Position numbers and translations under genes: made by a program. Positions 57,721-64,000 of a DNA stretch of 64,000 nt are shown one piece after another (position 1 is the first letter of the stretch; each line of letters opens with the position of its first letter). The notes below the pieces were generated by a model that saw only the letters and a program-made list of their open reading frames with translations, made no database searches and was not told the origin of the DNA. The DNA is taken from NCBI GenBank assembly GCA_910574995.1, contig CAJTCS010000004.1, positions 272,049 through 336,048 of the forward strand, written 5' to 3'. The stretch is from Oscillospiraceae bacterium. Its GTDB lineage: Bacteria; Bacillota; Clostridia; Oscillospirales; Acutalibacteraceae.

Positions 57721-58239
57721 ATGGAACAGCCTGCGGGGTATTTGCAGATTGCGCTGTACGAAAACGGGGAGGATGAAGACCTGGGCGTGGCCAAGGTGCA
57801 GCTGCCGGATATCAACTTCCCTACGGTGAATGTCTCCGGTTCGGGGATGATGGGCAGCATGGAGGTGCCGCTTATCGGCATGGTGGACAACATGACCACG
57901 ACCATCGACTTCCTGTCCCCCACCCACAGCGCCGTGCGGCTGATGAGCCCGAAAAAGCACACTTTGGACCTGCGTGTGGTGGAGGAATATTGGGATACCG
58001 TGGCGGCCGAGGAAAACACCTGGGCGGACAAGTATTCCATGCTGGTGCGCCCTAAGGCCATCAAGGGCGGCACGGTAGCGCCCATGTCCAACCCGGACGC
58101 TTCCGGGGAATATGTGGTGTATTACTACGCCGCCTACCGCAACGGCAAACAGCTGTGGGAGATCGACAAGCGCAACATGAAGTGCGTGATTGACGGCGTG
58201 GACTACATGGAGAAGGTACGCAAGGCGCTGGGGAAATAA
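57721..58239 (+). CDS. Phage major tail tube protein (P2 FII-like)
   Basis: A 172-residue tube protein: EDEDLGVAKVQLPDINFPTV, VSGSGMMGSMEVPLIGMVDN, TTTIDFLSPTHSAVRLMSPK, EYVVYYYAAYRNGKQLWEID. It stacks as hexamers inside the sheath. ATG 57721 follows AGGAAGGAG; 20 nt after the sheath gene. Followed by a terminator, then the convergent hicBA pair. Confidence 0.87.
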   Translation: MEQPAGYLQIALYENGEDEDLGVAKVQLPDINFPTVNVSGSGMMGSMEVPLIGMVDNMTTTIDFLSPTHSAVRLMSPKKHTLDLRVVEEYWDTVAAEENTWADKYSMLVRPKAIKGGTVAPMSNPDASGEYVVYYYAAYRNGKQLWEIDKRNMKCVIDGVDYMEKVRKALGK

Positions 58240-58256
58240 GGGCTGAAAGCAAGGGC

Positions 58257-58279
58257 GCCCCCGGAAACACTCCGGGGGC
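58257..58279. terminator. Hairpin terminator between tube and hicB
   Basis: GCCCCCGGA, AACAC, TCCGGGGGC. Only a short T-rich tail (CCTTTGTC) follows. Confidence 0.65.
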
Positions 58280-58288
58280 AGGCCTTTG

Positions 58289-58684
58289 TCAGGTGAGGTG
58301 CAGGCGTTCTTTCAGGGCGTCTTGTAAAATTTGAGAGAAATTGACGCCAGCCTCTTCGGCACGGGTGTTAAGCCAGTTTGGGATAGAAAGGGTCTTTTTC
58401 ACAGCGCGGCTGTCATTCTTTTTGCGCCAAGCATAGGTATCGGCCCTGACAAAGTTCACAAACTCCGGGACTTCTACCTGCGGCGCGGGGCCTGGAGCGG
58501 GGATGGGCTGGCCTGTATCCTCCGCATGGGCCAGCCACATTTCCATAGCGTCTTGGGCCATAAATAAGGCTTCGCCCATATCATTGCCTTCAGTCATGCA
58601 GCCAGGCAAGTCTGGGAAAGAGACGAAGAACCCTCCTTCTTCCGCATCTGGATGGAAAACAGCGGGATAAACATATTGAGCCAT
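58289..58684 (-). CDS. hicB: HicB-family antitoxin
   Basis: A 131-residue antitoxin: YVYPAVFHPDAEEGGFFVSF, PDLPGCMTEGNDMGEALFMA is the partial RNase H-like HicB fold; the C-terminal half (RAVKKTLSIPNWLNTRAEEA, GVNFSQILQDALKERLHL) is a ribbon-helix-helix DNA-binding domain. It neutralises HicA and represses the operon. Second gene after hicA, 40 nt gap. Confidence 0.88.
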   Translation of the reverse strand: MAQYVYPAVFHPDAEEGGFFVSFPDLPGCMTEGNDMGEALFMAQDAMEMWLAHAEDTGQPIPAPGPAPQVEVPEFVNFVRADTYAWRKKNDSRAVKKTLSIPNWLNTRAEEAGVNFSQILQDALKERLHLT

Positions 58685-58724
58685 TGCGATACCTCCTGAT
58701 AGTAGGGTGCCCGAAAGGGCTGGG

Positions 58725-58904
58725 CTATTCCAGCCCAGCGGCCTTTAGGATGGATCTTGCAAGAATTTCTTTCACTTCCGTGTGCCTTGGAAGTATGAGC
58801 GTGATTCCAGGCTTATTCGGATGGACAGCCTTATCATGGTTCCCTCCGTGAGATATCTGCCATCCAGCCTTTTTCAGCGCCCGGTCCATGTCTTTACGTT
58901 TCAT
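58725..58904 (-). CDS. hicA: HicA-family mRNA interferase toxin
   Basis: A 59-residue toxin of the double-stranded RNA-binding fold: MKRKDMDRALKKAGWQISHG, GNHDKAVHPNKPGITLILPR, HTEVKEILARSILKAAGL. The catalytic His is in SHGGNHDKAVHP. ATG 58904 follows GAGGTGAGGGG. It cleaves mRNAs when unbound. It is placed inside the tail operon of a decayed prophage, so it may stabilise the remnant. Confidence 0.88.
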   Translation of the reverse strand: MKRKDMDRALKKAGWQISHGGNHDKAVHPNKPGITLILPRHTEVKEILARSILKAAGLE

Positions 58905-58924
58905 TCCCCTCACCTCTCAAACAC

Positions 58925-58982
58925 ATTATACACGTATTGTTACGTATTGTCAAGGGCATTAAACGTATTTTTACGTATTTTT
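58925..58982 (-). promoter_or_regulatory. hicAB promoter with repeated operators
   Basis: Minus strand: TTGACA (58948-58953), 17-nt spacer, TATAAT (58925-58930), both perfect. Four ACGTATT-type sites occur as two 10-bp tandem pairs (ACGTATTGTT twice, ACGTATTTTT twice) in and upstream of the spacer, likely bound by the HicB RHH domain. Confidence 0.75.
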
Positions 58983-58999
58983 TAAAAGGAGCTATCTCT

Positions 59000-59428
59000 A
59001 TGCAAAAAGAAAATACCAAAGATTTTAAGGATGGAACTACCCAGGCCGGCCTGGATGAAGACGCCCTGCAGGCGGAGGAGGAAATAGCGAAAGCCAACGC
59101 CCAGCCGGAGGAAAGCGTGTACACCCACCAGCTGGGAAAGCCCTTCACCTGGGAGGGCAAGACCGTGGAAAGCCTGGCTTTCGATTGGGACGGCCTGACC
59201 GGGGCGGACTACGCGGCCATTGAGGACAGGATGATACGCCGGGGGCGCACGCTGGTGACGCCGGAGTTTACCGGTACATTCCTGGCGGGCATGGCCGTGC
59301 GGGCCTGCACAGCCCGGGACAAAGCCGGGAAGAAGATTGTGGACGAGCCCTTTTTGCGGGCCCTGCCCATACGGGATTACAAGGAGGTTTTAGAGAAAGC
59401 CCGGGGTTTTTTATTGCGGCAGGCCTGA
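59000..59428 (+). CDS. Phage tail assembly chaperone, with -1 frameshift extension to 59634
   Basis: A 142-residue zero-frame protein (HQLGKPFTWEGKTVESLAFD, GADYAAIEDRMIRRGRTLVT, ARDKAGKKIVDEPFLRALPI). At T-TTT-TTA (59407-59413) a -1 slip gives IAAGLTPKPGWLREQCYILA, FEWLSRPLRELVEWIRINNR and a stop at 59632-59634, about 210 residues total. This copies the P2 E/E+E' and lambda G/GT strategy; both products help assemble the tail on the tape measure. ATG 59000 follows AAAAGGAG. Confidence 0.85.
   Translation: MQKENTKDFKDGTTQAGLDEDALQAEEEIAKANAQPEESVYTHQLGKPFTWEGKTVESLAFDWDGLTGADYAAIEDRMIRRGRTLVTPEFTGTFLAGMAVRACTARDKAGKKIVDEPFLRALPIRDYKEVLEKARGFLLRQA
59407..59413 (+). promoter_or_regulatory. -1 ribosomal frameshift slippery site
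   Basis: Heptamer T TTT TTA read in frame as GGT TTT TTA TTG. It lies 13 nt before the zero-frame stop; the -1 frame stays open for ~73 codons. Confidence 0.78.
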
Positions 59429-59640
59429 CCCCCAAGCCCGGCTGGCTGCGGGAGCAGTGCTATATCCTGGCCGGGAACAGCAAAAGCACCAGCGTGTTCG
59501 AGTGGCTCTCCCGGCCCCTGCGGGAGCTGGTGGAATGGATCCGGATCAACAACCGGGTGATCGAAAAGGAAAAACAGCAGTACGAAGCGGCCCGGGCGGC
59601 GCAGGGCGGGCGGAAATACGGTTTCAGGAGGTGATGGGGA

Positions 59641-60735
59641 GTGCCCGGCGGCAAGCAATATGAGATGCTTTTCAAGCTAAACGCCCAGCAGAACTCCGGT
59701 TTCAAGGGGGCTTTCACCCAGGCCCAGGCGCAGTTTGCCAGGCTGGGCCATGAGATACAGGCCCTGAACCGGGTGCAGGGGGATATCGCCGCCTACCAGA
59801 AGCAGCAGGCGGCCATCAGCCGTACCGAGGCGAAAATCCAAAACCTCACCAAACAGCACGCGCTTTTAAACCAGCAAATGGAGGAAGAAACCGGCAGCAC
59901 GGCCCGCCTGGAGCAGGAAAAACTGAAGCTGGAACAGCGCATGGCCAGCGCCCAGGGCGCCCTGGAAAACCAGCAGGGCAGGCTTGCCGCCACCACCAAA
60001 CGGCTGGACGAGGCCGGGGTGAGCACGAATGACCTGTCCAGTGAAAGCGCCCGGCTGGCCGATAAAATCCAAGAACTGAACCAGCAGCAGGAGGAAGCCG
60101 CCCAGGCGGCGGAAAAATACGGGGAATCGGCTGTCAGCGCCTTTGACGCGGCGGCAAGCGCCCTGGCCGCGGCGGGCCTTGTGGCCGGGCTCAAGCAAAT
60201 CGGAGAGGCTTACATAGGCACGGTGCGGGCGGCCGGGGAATTCGGCTCCGCCATGTCCAATGTGGAGGCCCTTTCCGGGGCCAGCACCGCTGAAATGGCG
60301 GCGCTTACCGCCCAGGCCAAAGAGCTGGGGGCCACTACGAAGTTCACCGCCCTGGAGTCCGGCGAGGCCATGGGCTATATGGGGATGGCGGGCTGGGACG
60401 CCCAGCAGATGCTTTCCGGCATGCCCGGCGTGCTGGACCTGGCAGCGGCTTCCGGGGAAGACCTGGCGGGCGTGGCGGACATCGTCACGGACAGCCTGAC
60501 GGGCTTCAAGCTGACCGCCGCCGACACCGGCGAATTCGTGGATGTGCTGGCCGCCGCTGCCACGAAGTCCAACACCAACGTGTCCATGCTGGGTGAGTCG
60601 TTCAAATATGTGGCCCCCCTTGCGGGCACGTTGGGCTACTCCGTACAGGACACGGCTGTCATGCTGGGCCTGATGGCAAACAGCACGATTCCTGCCGGGT
60701 CAGCTATACGGACCCGGCCACGGGGAAAGTGGTAG
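59641..60735 (+). pseudogene. Phage tail tape measure protein, C-terminal part deleted
   Basis: GTG 59641 (AGGAGG upstream). Long coiled coil at ~30-165 (KIQNLTKQHALLNQQMEEET, ARLADKIQELNQQQEEAAQA), then the conserved TP901-type core (GSAMSNVEALSGASTAEMAA, AKELGATTKFTALESGEAMG, GVADIVTDSLTGFKLTAADT, FKYVAPLAGTLGYSVQDTAV). At about 60692 the sequence jumps to the late-control gene; most of the protein, normally 700-1000 residues or more, is gone, as are the genes that should lie between. The last ~14 codons are out-of-frame readthrough. Confidence 0.82.
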
Positions 60736-61046
60736 AGGGCACGGCGAAGTCGGAGGATTACGACGAGGAAGCCAAAAACCACAAGCAGCTGGAAATCACC
60801 GCCAAAACGGCCAGCCCCGGTGAGGCCAAGGCCCTGGCGGAAAACCACCTGCGGATGCACAACAAATTCGCCCGCACCGCTTCCTTCACCCTGCCCGGCG
60901 ACCCGCTTTTGCTGGCGGGGCAGACGGTGCGGGTGGCGGGCTGGGCGTCTTTTGACGGGAAATACCTGGTGAGCCGGGCGGTGCACACGCTGGGTACGGG
61001 CGGCTACACCACGGATGTGGAATTACAGAAAGTGCTGGGGGTGTGA
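60696..61046 (+). pseudogene. Late control protein D (baseplate hub), C-terminal fragment
   Basis: Frame RVSYTDPATGKVVEGTAKSE, KQLEITAKTASPGEAKALAE, NFARTASFTLPGDPLLLAGQ-like, GKYLVSRAVHTLGTGGYTTD and VELQKVLGV: the final ~115 residues of a P2 gpD/gp27-like hub protein. It has no start because it follows the deletion join with the tape measure. Confidence 0.75.
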
Positions 61047-61113
61047 GGCCTTGACGTGCCCCGGCATTTGTGCTATCGTTATAATAGTAAATTATAGAAA
61101 GGGGGCCTGTACT

Positions 61114-61260
61114 ATGGGCCAGACGGACAAGCAGTTCAACGCGTTTTTGCGCATGCTCATCCGGGACTTGAGAGAAGCCAACGCAGAGACAGACCCGGAA
61201 AAAGTCAAGGAAAAACTCCAGGAATTGTTGAGCGACCTGCAAGCCTCGTTAGAAGATTAA
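61114..61260 (+). CDS. 48-residue helical phage protein
   Basis: ATG 61114 after AAAGGGGG. The sequence MGQTDKQFNAFLRMLIRDLR, EANAETDPEKVKEKLQELLS, DLQASLED is a helix pair. It has its own promoter (TTGACG 61051-61056, 17 nt, TATCGT) and a terminator after it, which is unusual inside a tail operon and suggests expression in the lysogen. Function unknown. Confidence 0.6.
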   Translation: MGQTDKQFNAFLRMLIRDLREANAETDPEKVKEKLQELLSDLQASLED

Positions 61261-61269
61261 AAACAGATG

Positions 61270-61300
61270 GGGGCCACCCTTTTGCGGGGTGGCTTTCCTT
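61270..61300 (+). terminator. Terminator after 48-residue ORF
   Basis: GCCACCC, TTTTGC, GGGGTGGC, then TTTCCTT. Confidence 0.7.
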
Positions 61301-61321
61301 ATGCGGTTTGGGGGTGTGGAT

Positions 61322-61597
61322 ATGGAAACCATAGGCCGATTGATTTTGGCAGGCACGGTGATGGGTTTGGACGAAGGGAACCACCGGGTGCGGGTGATTT
61401 ACCAGGATGAGAAAGACCAGTCCGGGTGGCTGTACGTGCTGCAGCACCCCGGGGCTAAGGTTGACGTGGAAACGGCGGACAGCCATACCCACAGGGCATG
61501 CCTGGGAGGCTGGATGCCCAAAATCAACGACCAGGTGCTGGCGCTGTACCTGCCTGTGCTGGACGGGGACGGCTTCGTTTTGGGGAAAATCGGCTAA
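61322..61597 (+). CDS. Phage baseplate assembly protein V-like
   Basis: A 91-residue OB-fold protein: IGRLILAGTVMGLDEGNHRV, IYQDEKDQSGWLYVLQ, GWMPKINDQVLALYLPVLDG and GFVLGKIG. It corresponds to the N-terminal gp45/gpV spike-base domain; the C-terminal spike is absent, though short forms exist. Followed closely by the GpU-like gene. Confidence 0.75.
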   Translation: METIGRLILAGTVMGLDEGNHRVRVIYQDEKDQSGWLYVLQHPGAKVDVETADSHTHRACLGGWMPKINDQVLALYLPVLDGDGFVLGKIG

Positions 61598-61609
61598 GGG
61601 GGCGGGCGC

Positions 61610-62017
61610 GTGGCGATGGTGGGATGCTTTGGCGAGGTGGTCTTCCGGGTGGAAGAGGACGAGGTGGAGACCTTCGACAATGTGGAGTGGTCCGGGGAAG
61701 CCCGGTACGCGGTGCACCAGCGGCACCTGCAGAACGCCCTCACGGAGTTCACCGGGGTGGAGCCGGACAAGATCGCCTTTGAGGTGACGCTGTCGGAAGC
61801 CCTGGGGATCAACGTGATGGGGGAGCTTGTAAAGCTGTGGGCCTACGAGCGGGAGGGTACCGCCCTGCCCCTGGTGCTGGGCACACGGCCCATGGGCAAG
61901 TACCGCTGGAACCTTATAAAGCACACGATCCAGTATAAAAATTATGACGCCGACGGCAATGTGGTCCACGCCGTGGCGTCGCTGGAATTGCAGGAATACC
62001 TGCGGAATTGGGAGTAG
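61610..62017 (+). CDS. Phage tail protein, P2 GpU-like
   Basis: A 135-residue protein: VGCFGEVVFRVEEDEVETFD, NVEWSGEARYAVHQRHLQNA, FTGVEPDKIAFEVTLSEALG, PLVLGTRPMGKYRWNLIKHT. It is the tail-tip/terminator protein of P2-like phages. GTG 61610. It ends 4 nt before the gp25-like gene. Confidence 0.8.
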   Translation: MAMVGCFGEVVFRVEEDEVETFDNVEWSGEARYAVHQRHLQNALTEFTGVEPDKIAFEVTLSEALGINVMGELVKLWAYEREGTALPLVLGTRPMGKYRWNLIKHTIQYKNYDADGNVVHAVASLELQEYLRNWE

Positions 62018-62020
62018 AAT

Positions 62021-62341
62021 ATGAGTTACCTGGTGGAGGCGGCGGACGCGGAAACTTTGGATTTGCGGCCCGCTACAACAGCGGAAGAAGTGCTGCGCAA
62101 CGTGGCAATCATCCTGGCAACAGCCAAGGGCAGCGTGCCCCTGTACCGGGATTTCGGCTTGTCCCAGGAGTACCTGGACAAGCCCCTGCCCGTGGCAAAG
62201 GCGATGCTGGTTTCCAGCGTGAAGGAGGCGGTGGAGGACTACGAGTCCCGGGCGTCCGTCCAGGATATACGGTTTACAGGCGACGCGGCGGAGCCGTCGC
62301 GGCTGGTTCCGGTGGTGGAAATCCAGGTCAAAGAGGGATGA
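62021..62341 (+). CDS. Baseplate wedge protein, GPW/gp25-like
   Basis: A 106-residue wedge protein: DLRPATTAEEVLRNVAIILA, TAKGSVPLYRDFGLSQEYLD, VKEAVEDYESRASVQDIRFT. It starts sheath-baseplate assembly in contractile tails. Its normal neighbours (gpJ, gpI, tail fibre) are missing; the next gene is a minus-strand regulator-like ORF. Confidence 0.85.
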   Translation: MSYLVEAADAETLDLRPATTAEEVLRNVAIILATAKGSVPLYRDFGLSQEYLDKPLPVAKAMLVSSVKEAVEDYESRASVQDIRFTGDAAEPSRLVPVVEIQVKEG

Positions 62342-62352
62342 GAAAAGCCGGG

Positions 62353-62538
62353 CTATTGCCCGGCCTGCTCCTTACAAAAATCGTCAATAAATTGATTGAT
62401 AACGCCGTAAATGCTTTTCCCTTGCGCTTTTACCGCTGCTTCAAAACGCTGGTATTTCTCTAATTCCACCCATACCCGCAGTTGTTTGCGGTTGGTGAAA
62501 TACTTCTTTTGTTGTTCATAACTATTCTGTTCTGGCAT
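62353..62538 (-). CDS. Small Arc/RHH-like DNA-binding protein
   Basis: A 61-residue protein: MPEQNSYEQQKKYFTNRKQL then RVWVELEKYQRFEAAVKAQG, KSIYGVINQFIDDFCKEQAG. The strand (QLRVWVE) followed by two helices matches a ribbon-helix-helix fold. ATG 62538 follows AAAGGGAA. It is opposite to the phage genes and may be a repressor. Confidence 0.65.
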   Translation of the reverse strand: MPEQNSYEQQKKYFTNRKQLRVWVELEKYQRFEAAVKAQGKSIYGVINQFIDDFCKEQAGQ

Positions 62539-62745
62539 TTCCCTTTCCGGGCCTGAAGCGACCGCCAATACCGGGCCGGAAGAACCCAGCGGGAATTGAC
62601 AAAACCCGACAGCCTGGTATAATAAAAAGTGCCCGGTACAATACCGGGCAAGAGGACGTTGCTGCATAATTCAAAGCGGTTAGCCAGCCTCCGAAAGGGG
62701 GTGGTACACTTTCCCTACTTTCAAGAAGGAGGGAGGTGGCGCGAT

Positions 62746-62829
62746 ATGGGACAAAAGCTGCTGCGTTTCGCAGTGTGCTTAGTGCTGGCGGCTCTGCTGC
62801 TGGCTTACTTAGCCCCAAAAGCGTGTTAG
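62746..62829 (+). CDS. 27-residue membrane peptide, candidate type I toxin or holin-like peptide
   Basis: ATG 62746 follows AGGAGGGAGG. MGQKLLRFAVCLVLAALLLA then YLAPKAC has a basic head and one strong transmembrane helix. A consensus promoter on the other strand 85 nt downstream points back to it, as at 27879. The layout suggests a second type I toxin locus; a phage-lysis peptide is the alternative because holin genes follow. Confidence 0.55.
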   Translation: MGQKLLRFAVCLVLAALLLAYLAPKAC

Positions 62830-62907
62830 CCGCTCGGCTGCAACCCGAACGGCTAACTAATTCTTAGCTATCATTTGGGCTGACCGCCATGTGGCAGCGC
62901 CCTCTCT
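62815..62907 (-). ncRNA. Candidate antisense RNA to 27-residue peptide
   Basis: Minus-strand promoter TTGACA (62936-62941), 16 nt, TATAAT (62914-62919). The transcript would run into the hairpin GTTAGCCG/CGGCTAAC (about 62826-62858) and a TTTT at 62813-62817, overlapping the 3' end of the ORF. Confidence 0.5.
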
Positions 62908-62979
62908 ATATTTATTATAGCATACGCTCCGGCAATGTCAAGCCGGGCGTTTTATTTTTGCGCGAAAGGAGGGGGGATC

Positions 62980-63198
62980 ATGAACGACGCTGTCCTTGTG
63001 GCGCTGATCGGGTTGCTGGCGTCTTCCCGATTGACCCAATACAGGCTGGAACAGCTGGAAAAGAAAGTACAGGCACACAACAACCTGGTCGAGCGCACCT
63101 ACCAGCTGGAGGAACGCACGGAGCTGCAGGAGGAAAAAATCCGGGTAGTCAACCACCGGATCCATGATCTGGAAGATTTTCATAAGGGAGGAAAATAG
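62980..63198 (+). CDS. Haemolysin XhlA-like phage protein
   Basis: A 72-residue protein: a short hydrophobic segment (DAVLVALIGLLASSRL) then a long coiled coil (RLEQLEKKVQAHNNLVERTY, QLEERTELQEEKIRVVNHRI). Such proteins sit before holin genes in Firmicute prophages. ATG 62980 follows AAAGGAGG. Confidence 0.7.
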   Translation: MNDAVLVALIGLLASSRLTQYRLEQLEKKVQAHNNLVERTYQLEERTELQEEKIRVVNHRIHDLEDFHKGGK

Positions 63199-63199
63199 T

Positions 63200-63394
63200 A
63201 TGCGTAAGAATTGGTGGAAAGCGGCGGGCGTCCGGGCCGTGAAAACGGTGGCCCAGGCGGCTGTGGCCGCTATCGGCACCACGGCTATGGTCAGCGAGGT
63301 GGACTGGCTGGTGGTGGGCAGCACGGCCCTTATGGCCGGGGTATTGTCCCTTTTAACCAGCGTGGCAGGTTTGCCGGAGGTGGACCATGAATAA
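63200..63394 (+). CDS. Phage holin (r1t-type)
   Basis: A 64-residue protein: MRKNWWKAAGVRAVKTVAQA, AVAAIGTTAMVSEVDWLVVG, STALMAGVLSLLTSVAGLPE with two transmembrane helices, typical of the r1t holin family. It would form membrane lesions for endolysin. The endolysin gene expected next is absent; only an 18-codon stub (MNNSNLRPRGRNSPGVAG) follows before a terminator. Confidence 0.82.
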   Translation: MRKNWWKAAGVRAVKTVAQAAVAAIGTTAMVSEVDWLVVGSTALMAGVLSLLTSVAGLPEVDHE

Positions 63395-63446
63395 CAGTAA
63401 TCTCAGGCCGCGGGGACGTAACAGCCCCGGCGTAGCAGGATAGGAG

Positions 63447-63489
63447 AAGCCCCCGGCTTTCCCACTTGGGAGGGCCGGGGGCTTTTTTT
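63447..63489 (+). terminator. Strong terminator ending the prophage region
   Basis: AAGCCCCCGGC, loop, GCCGGGGGCTTTTTTT. Confidence 0.9.
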
Positions 63490-63502
63490 GTTTTCTCTGT
63501 TT

Positions 63503-63817
63503 TTAAAATAGCTGGACTGTATATTCCACAGGCATGATGTCCTCCACGTCGTCTCCAGCCTTCTGCAGCAGGTTCAGCTCGGAAATCGTAAAAAGCTCCA
63601 ATTGCCCGCTCTTGCTCTCTGAGGGCAGCAGCGGCACGACAAAGAACATCCTGTTTAAGAGTATCGAATCATTCTCAAATACATCCTCCTGACACAGTTG
63701 AAAGCCTAGGACCGCTTCCTGGTCTTTCGGTACGGCACTTGACACCGCCTTTTCCTGGAACCAGGAAAGGTAGCGCCTATAGGCTTCATCAAAGGAATAA
63801 CCGTCTTTTACGCTCAT
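63503..63817 (-). CDS. Hypothetical protein
   Basis: About 104 residues from ATG 63817 (AGGGGG at 9 nt); a TTG at 63862 could add 15 residues. Features: MSVKDGYSFDEAYRRYLSWF, KDQEAVLGFQLCQEDVFEND, MFFVVPLLPSESKSGQLELF, LNLLQKAGDDVEDIMPVEYT. Soluble, acidic, no motif recognised. It converges with the prophage terminator. Confidence 0.5.
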   Translation of the reverse strand: MSVKDGYSFDEAYRRYLSWFQEKAVSSAVPKDQEAVLGFQLCQEDVFENDSILLNRMFFVVPLLPSESKSGQLELFTISELNLLQKAGDDVEDIMPVEYTVQLF

Positions 63818-64000
63818 GCAGAACATCCCCCTAAGTAGGCTGCGGGCCTGTTTTTTCGACAAGTTCCGCGCTTTTTGCTCCCCTGGCCAAGTTCGCTGTA
63901 TCTGTATGGTACCACGTCAGGGGCATGAAAGCAAGCGCCTAAGACGCACAAAGTCCCGGCCAAAAGTCTAGCCGTCCTGCCGGTTTGACAAAACTGCTTC

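Noticed and set aside
61407..61787. Plus-strand 126-codon frame across the baseplate genes
   Set aside because: It spans two better-supported genes (V-like and U-like) in another frame; composition Trp/Arg/Cys-rich as in shadow frames.

Overview
The window looks like the chromosome of a gut-type Clostridia bacterium (Oscillospiraceae/Ruminococcaceae-like). Signs are strong AGGAGG ribosome sites, GC-rich core genes beside AT-rich patches, many aldo/keto reductases, and abundant debris of Clostridial integrative conjugative elements (ICEs). Identification is from protein motifs read by eye; no database search was run.

Layout. 0.1-3.1 kb: Sel1-repeat protein, two radical SAM paralogues, divergent HxlR regulator. 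3.1-9 kb: a decayed lipoprotein, a LysR gene cut by an incoming ORF, a flavodoxin lipoprotein, and a Tn916-like regulatory scrap (Cys-rich KTR protein, XRE repressor, sigma-like factor). 9-19.7 kb: a redox island with several aldo/keto reductases (AKRs), a ferredoxin, TetR, LysR and MerR-like regulators, a MATE pump, a carboxymuconolactone decarboxylase-like protein, a PnuC-like transporter and a PPOX/Nim-like flavoprotein. 19.7-32.2 kb: an element graveyard with serine recombinase pieces, XRE regulators, a frameshifted primase, a type I toxin/antisense RNA candidate, and decayed DUF4062, DUF4259, KilA-N and VapE genes. 32.2-38.2 kb: an enoate reductase / esterase / FMN reductase operon with LysR, then MarR and a MATE gene fused to an AKR ferredoxin tail. 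38.2-40.5 kb: relaxase-module remnants. 41-44.6 kb: a 1215-residue secreted leucine-rich/SLH surface protein. 45.4-48.2 kb: two FtsX-type permeases. 48-53.5 kb: more element debris around an XRE-methyltransferase and purC. 53.5-54.9 kb: a broken parA and a parB. 54.9-63.5 kb: a condensed contractile-tail prophage (portal tail, capsid, sheath, tube, chaperone with a -1 frameshift, tape measure, baseplate pieces, holin) containing hicAB.

The main themes are repeated insertion and deletion, and many small structured DNA repeats. The strongest unexplained signal is a 53-nt hairpin element in three copies (12340, 52903, 53697). One copy interrupts parA, one interrupts a tRNA-Trp 3'-half repeat, and the stem shows compensatory base changes. 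Other dispersed units are a roughly 300-bp unit ending in the 3' half of tRNA-Trp (three copies plus one partial), a GCAACCC-type unit (three copies) and an inverted repeat near parA (two copies). A pair of shared palindromes precedes several redox genes and suggests a small regulon. Many genes carry single-base frameshifts. They may be true pseudogenes or partly assembly error, so raw-read checks matter.
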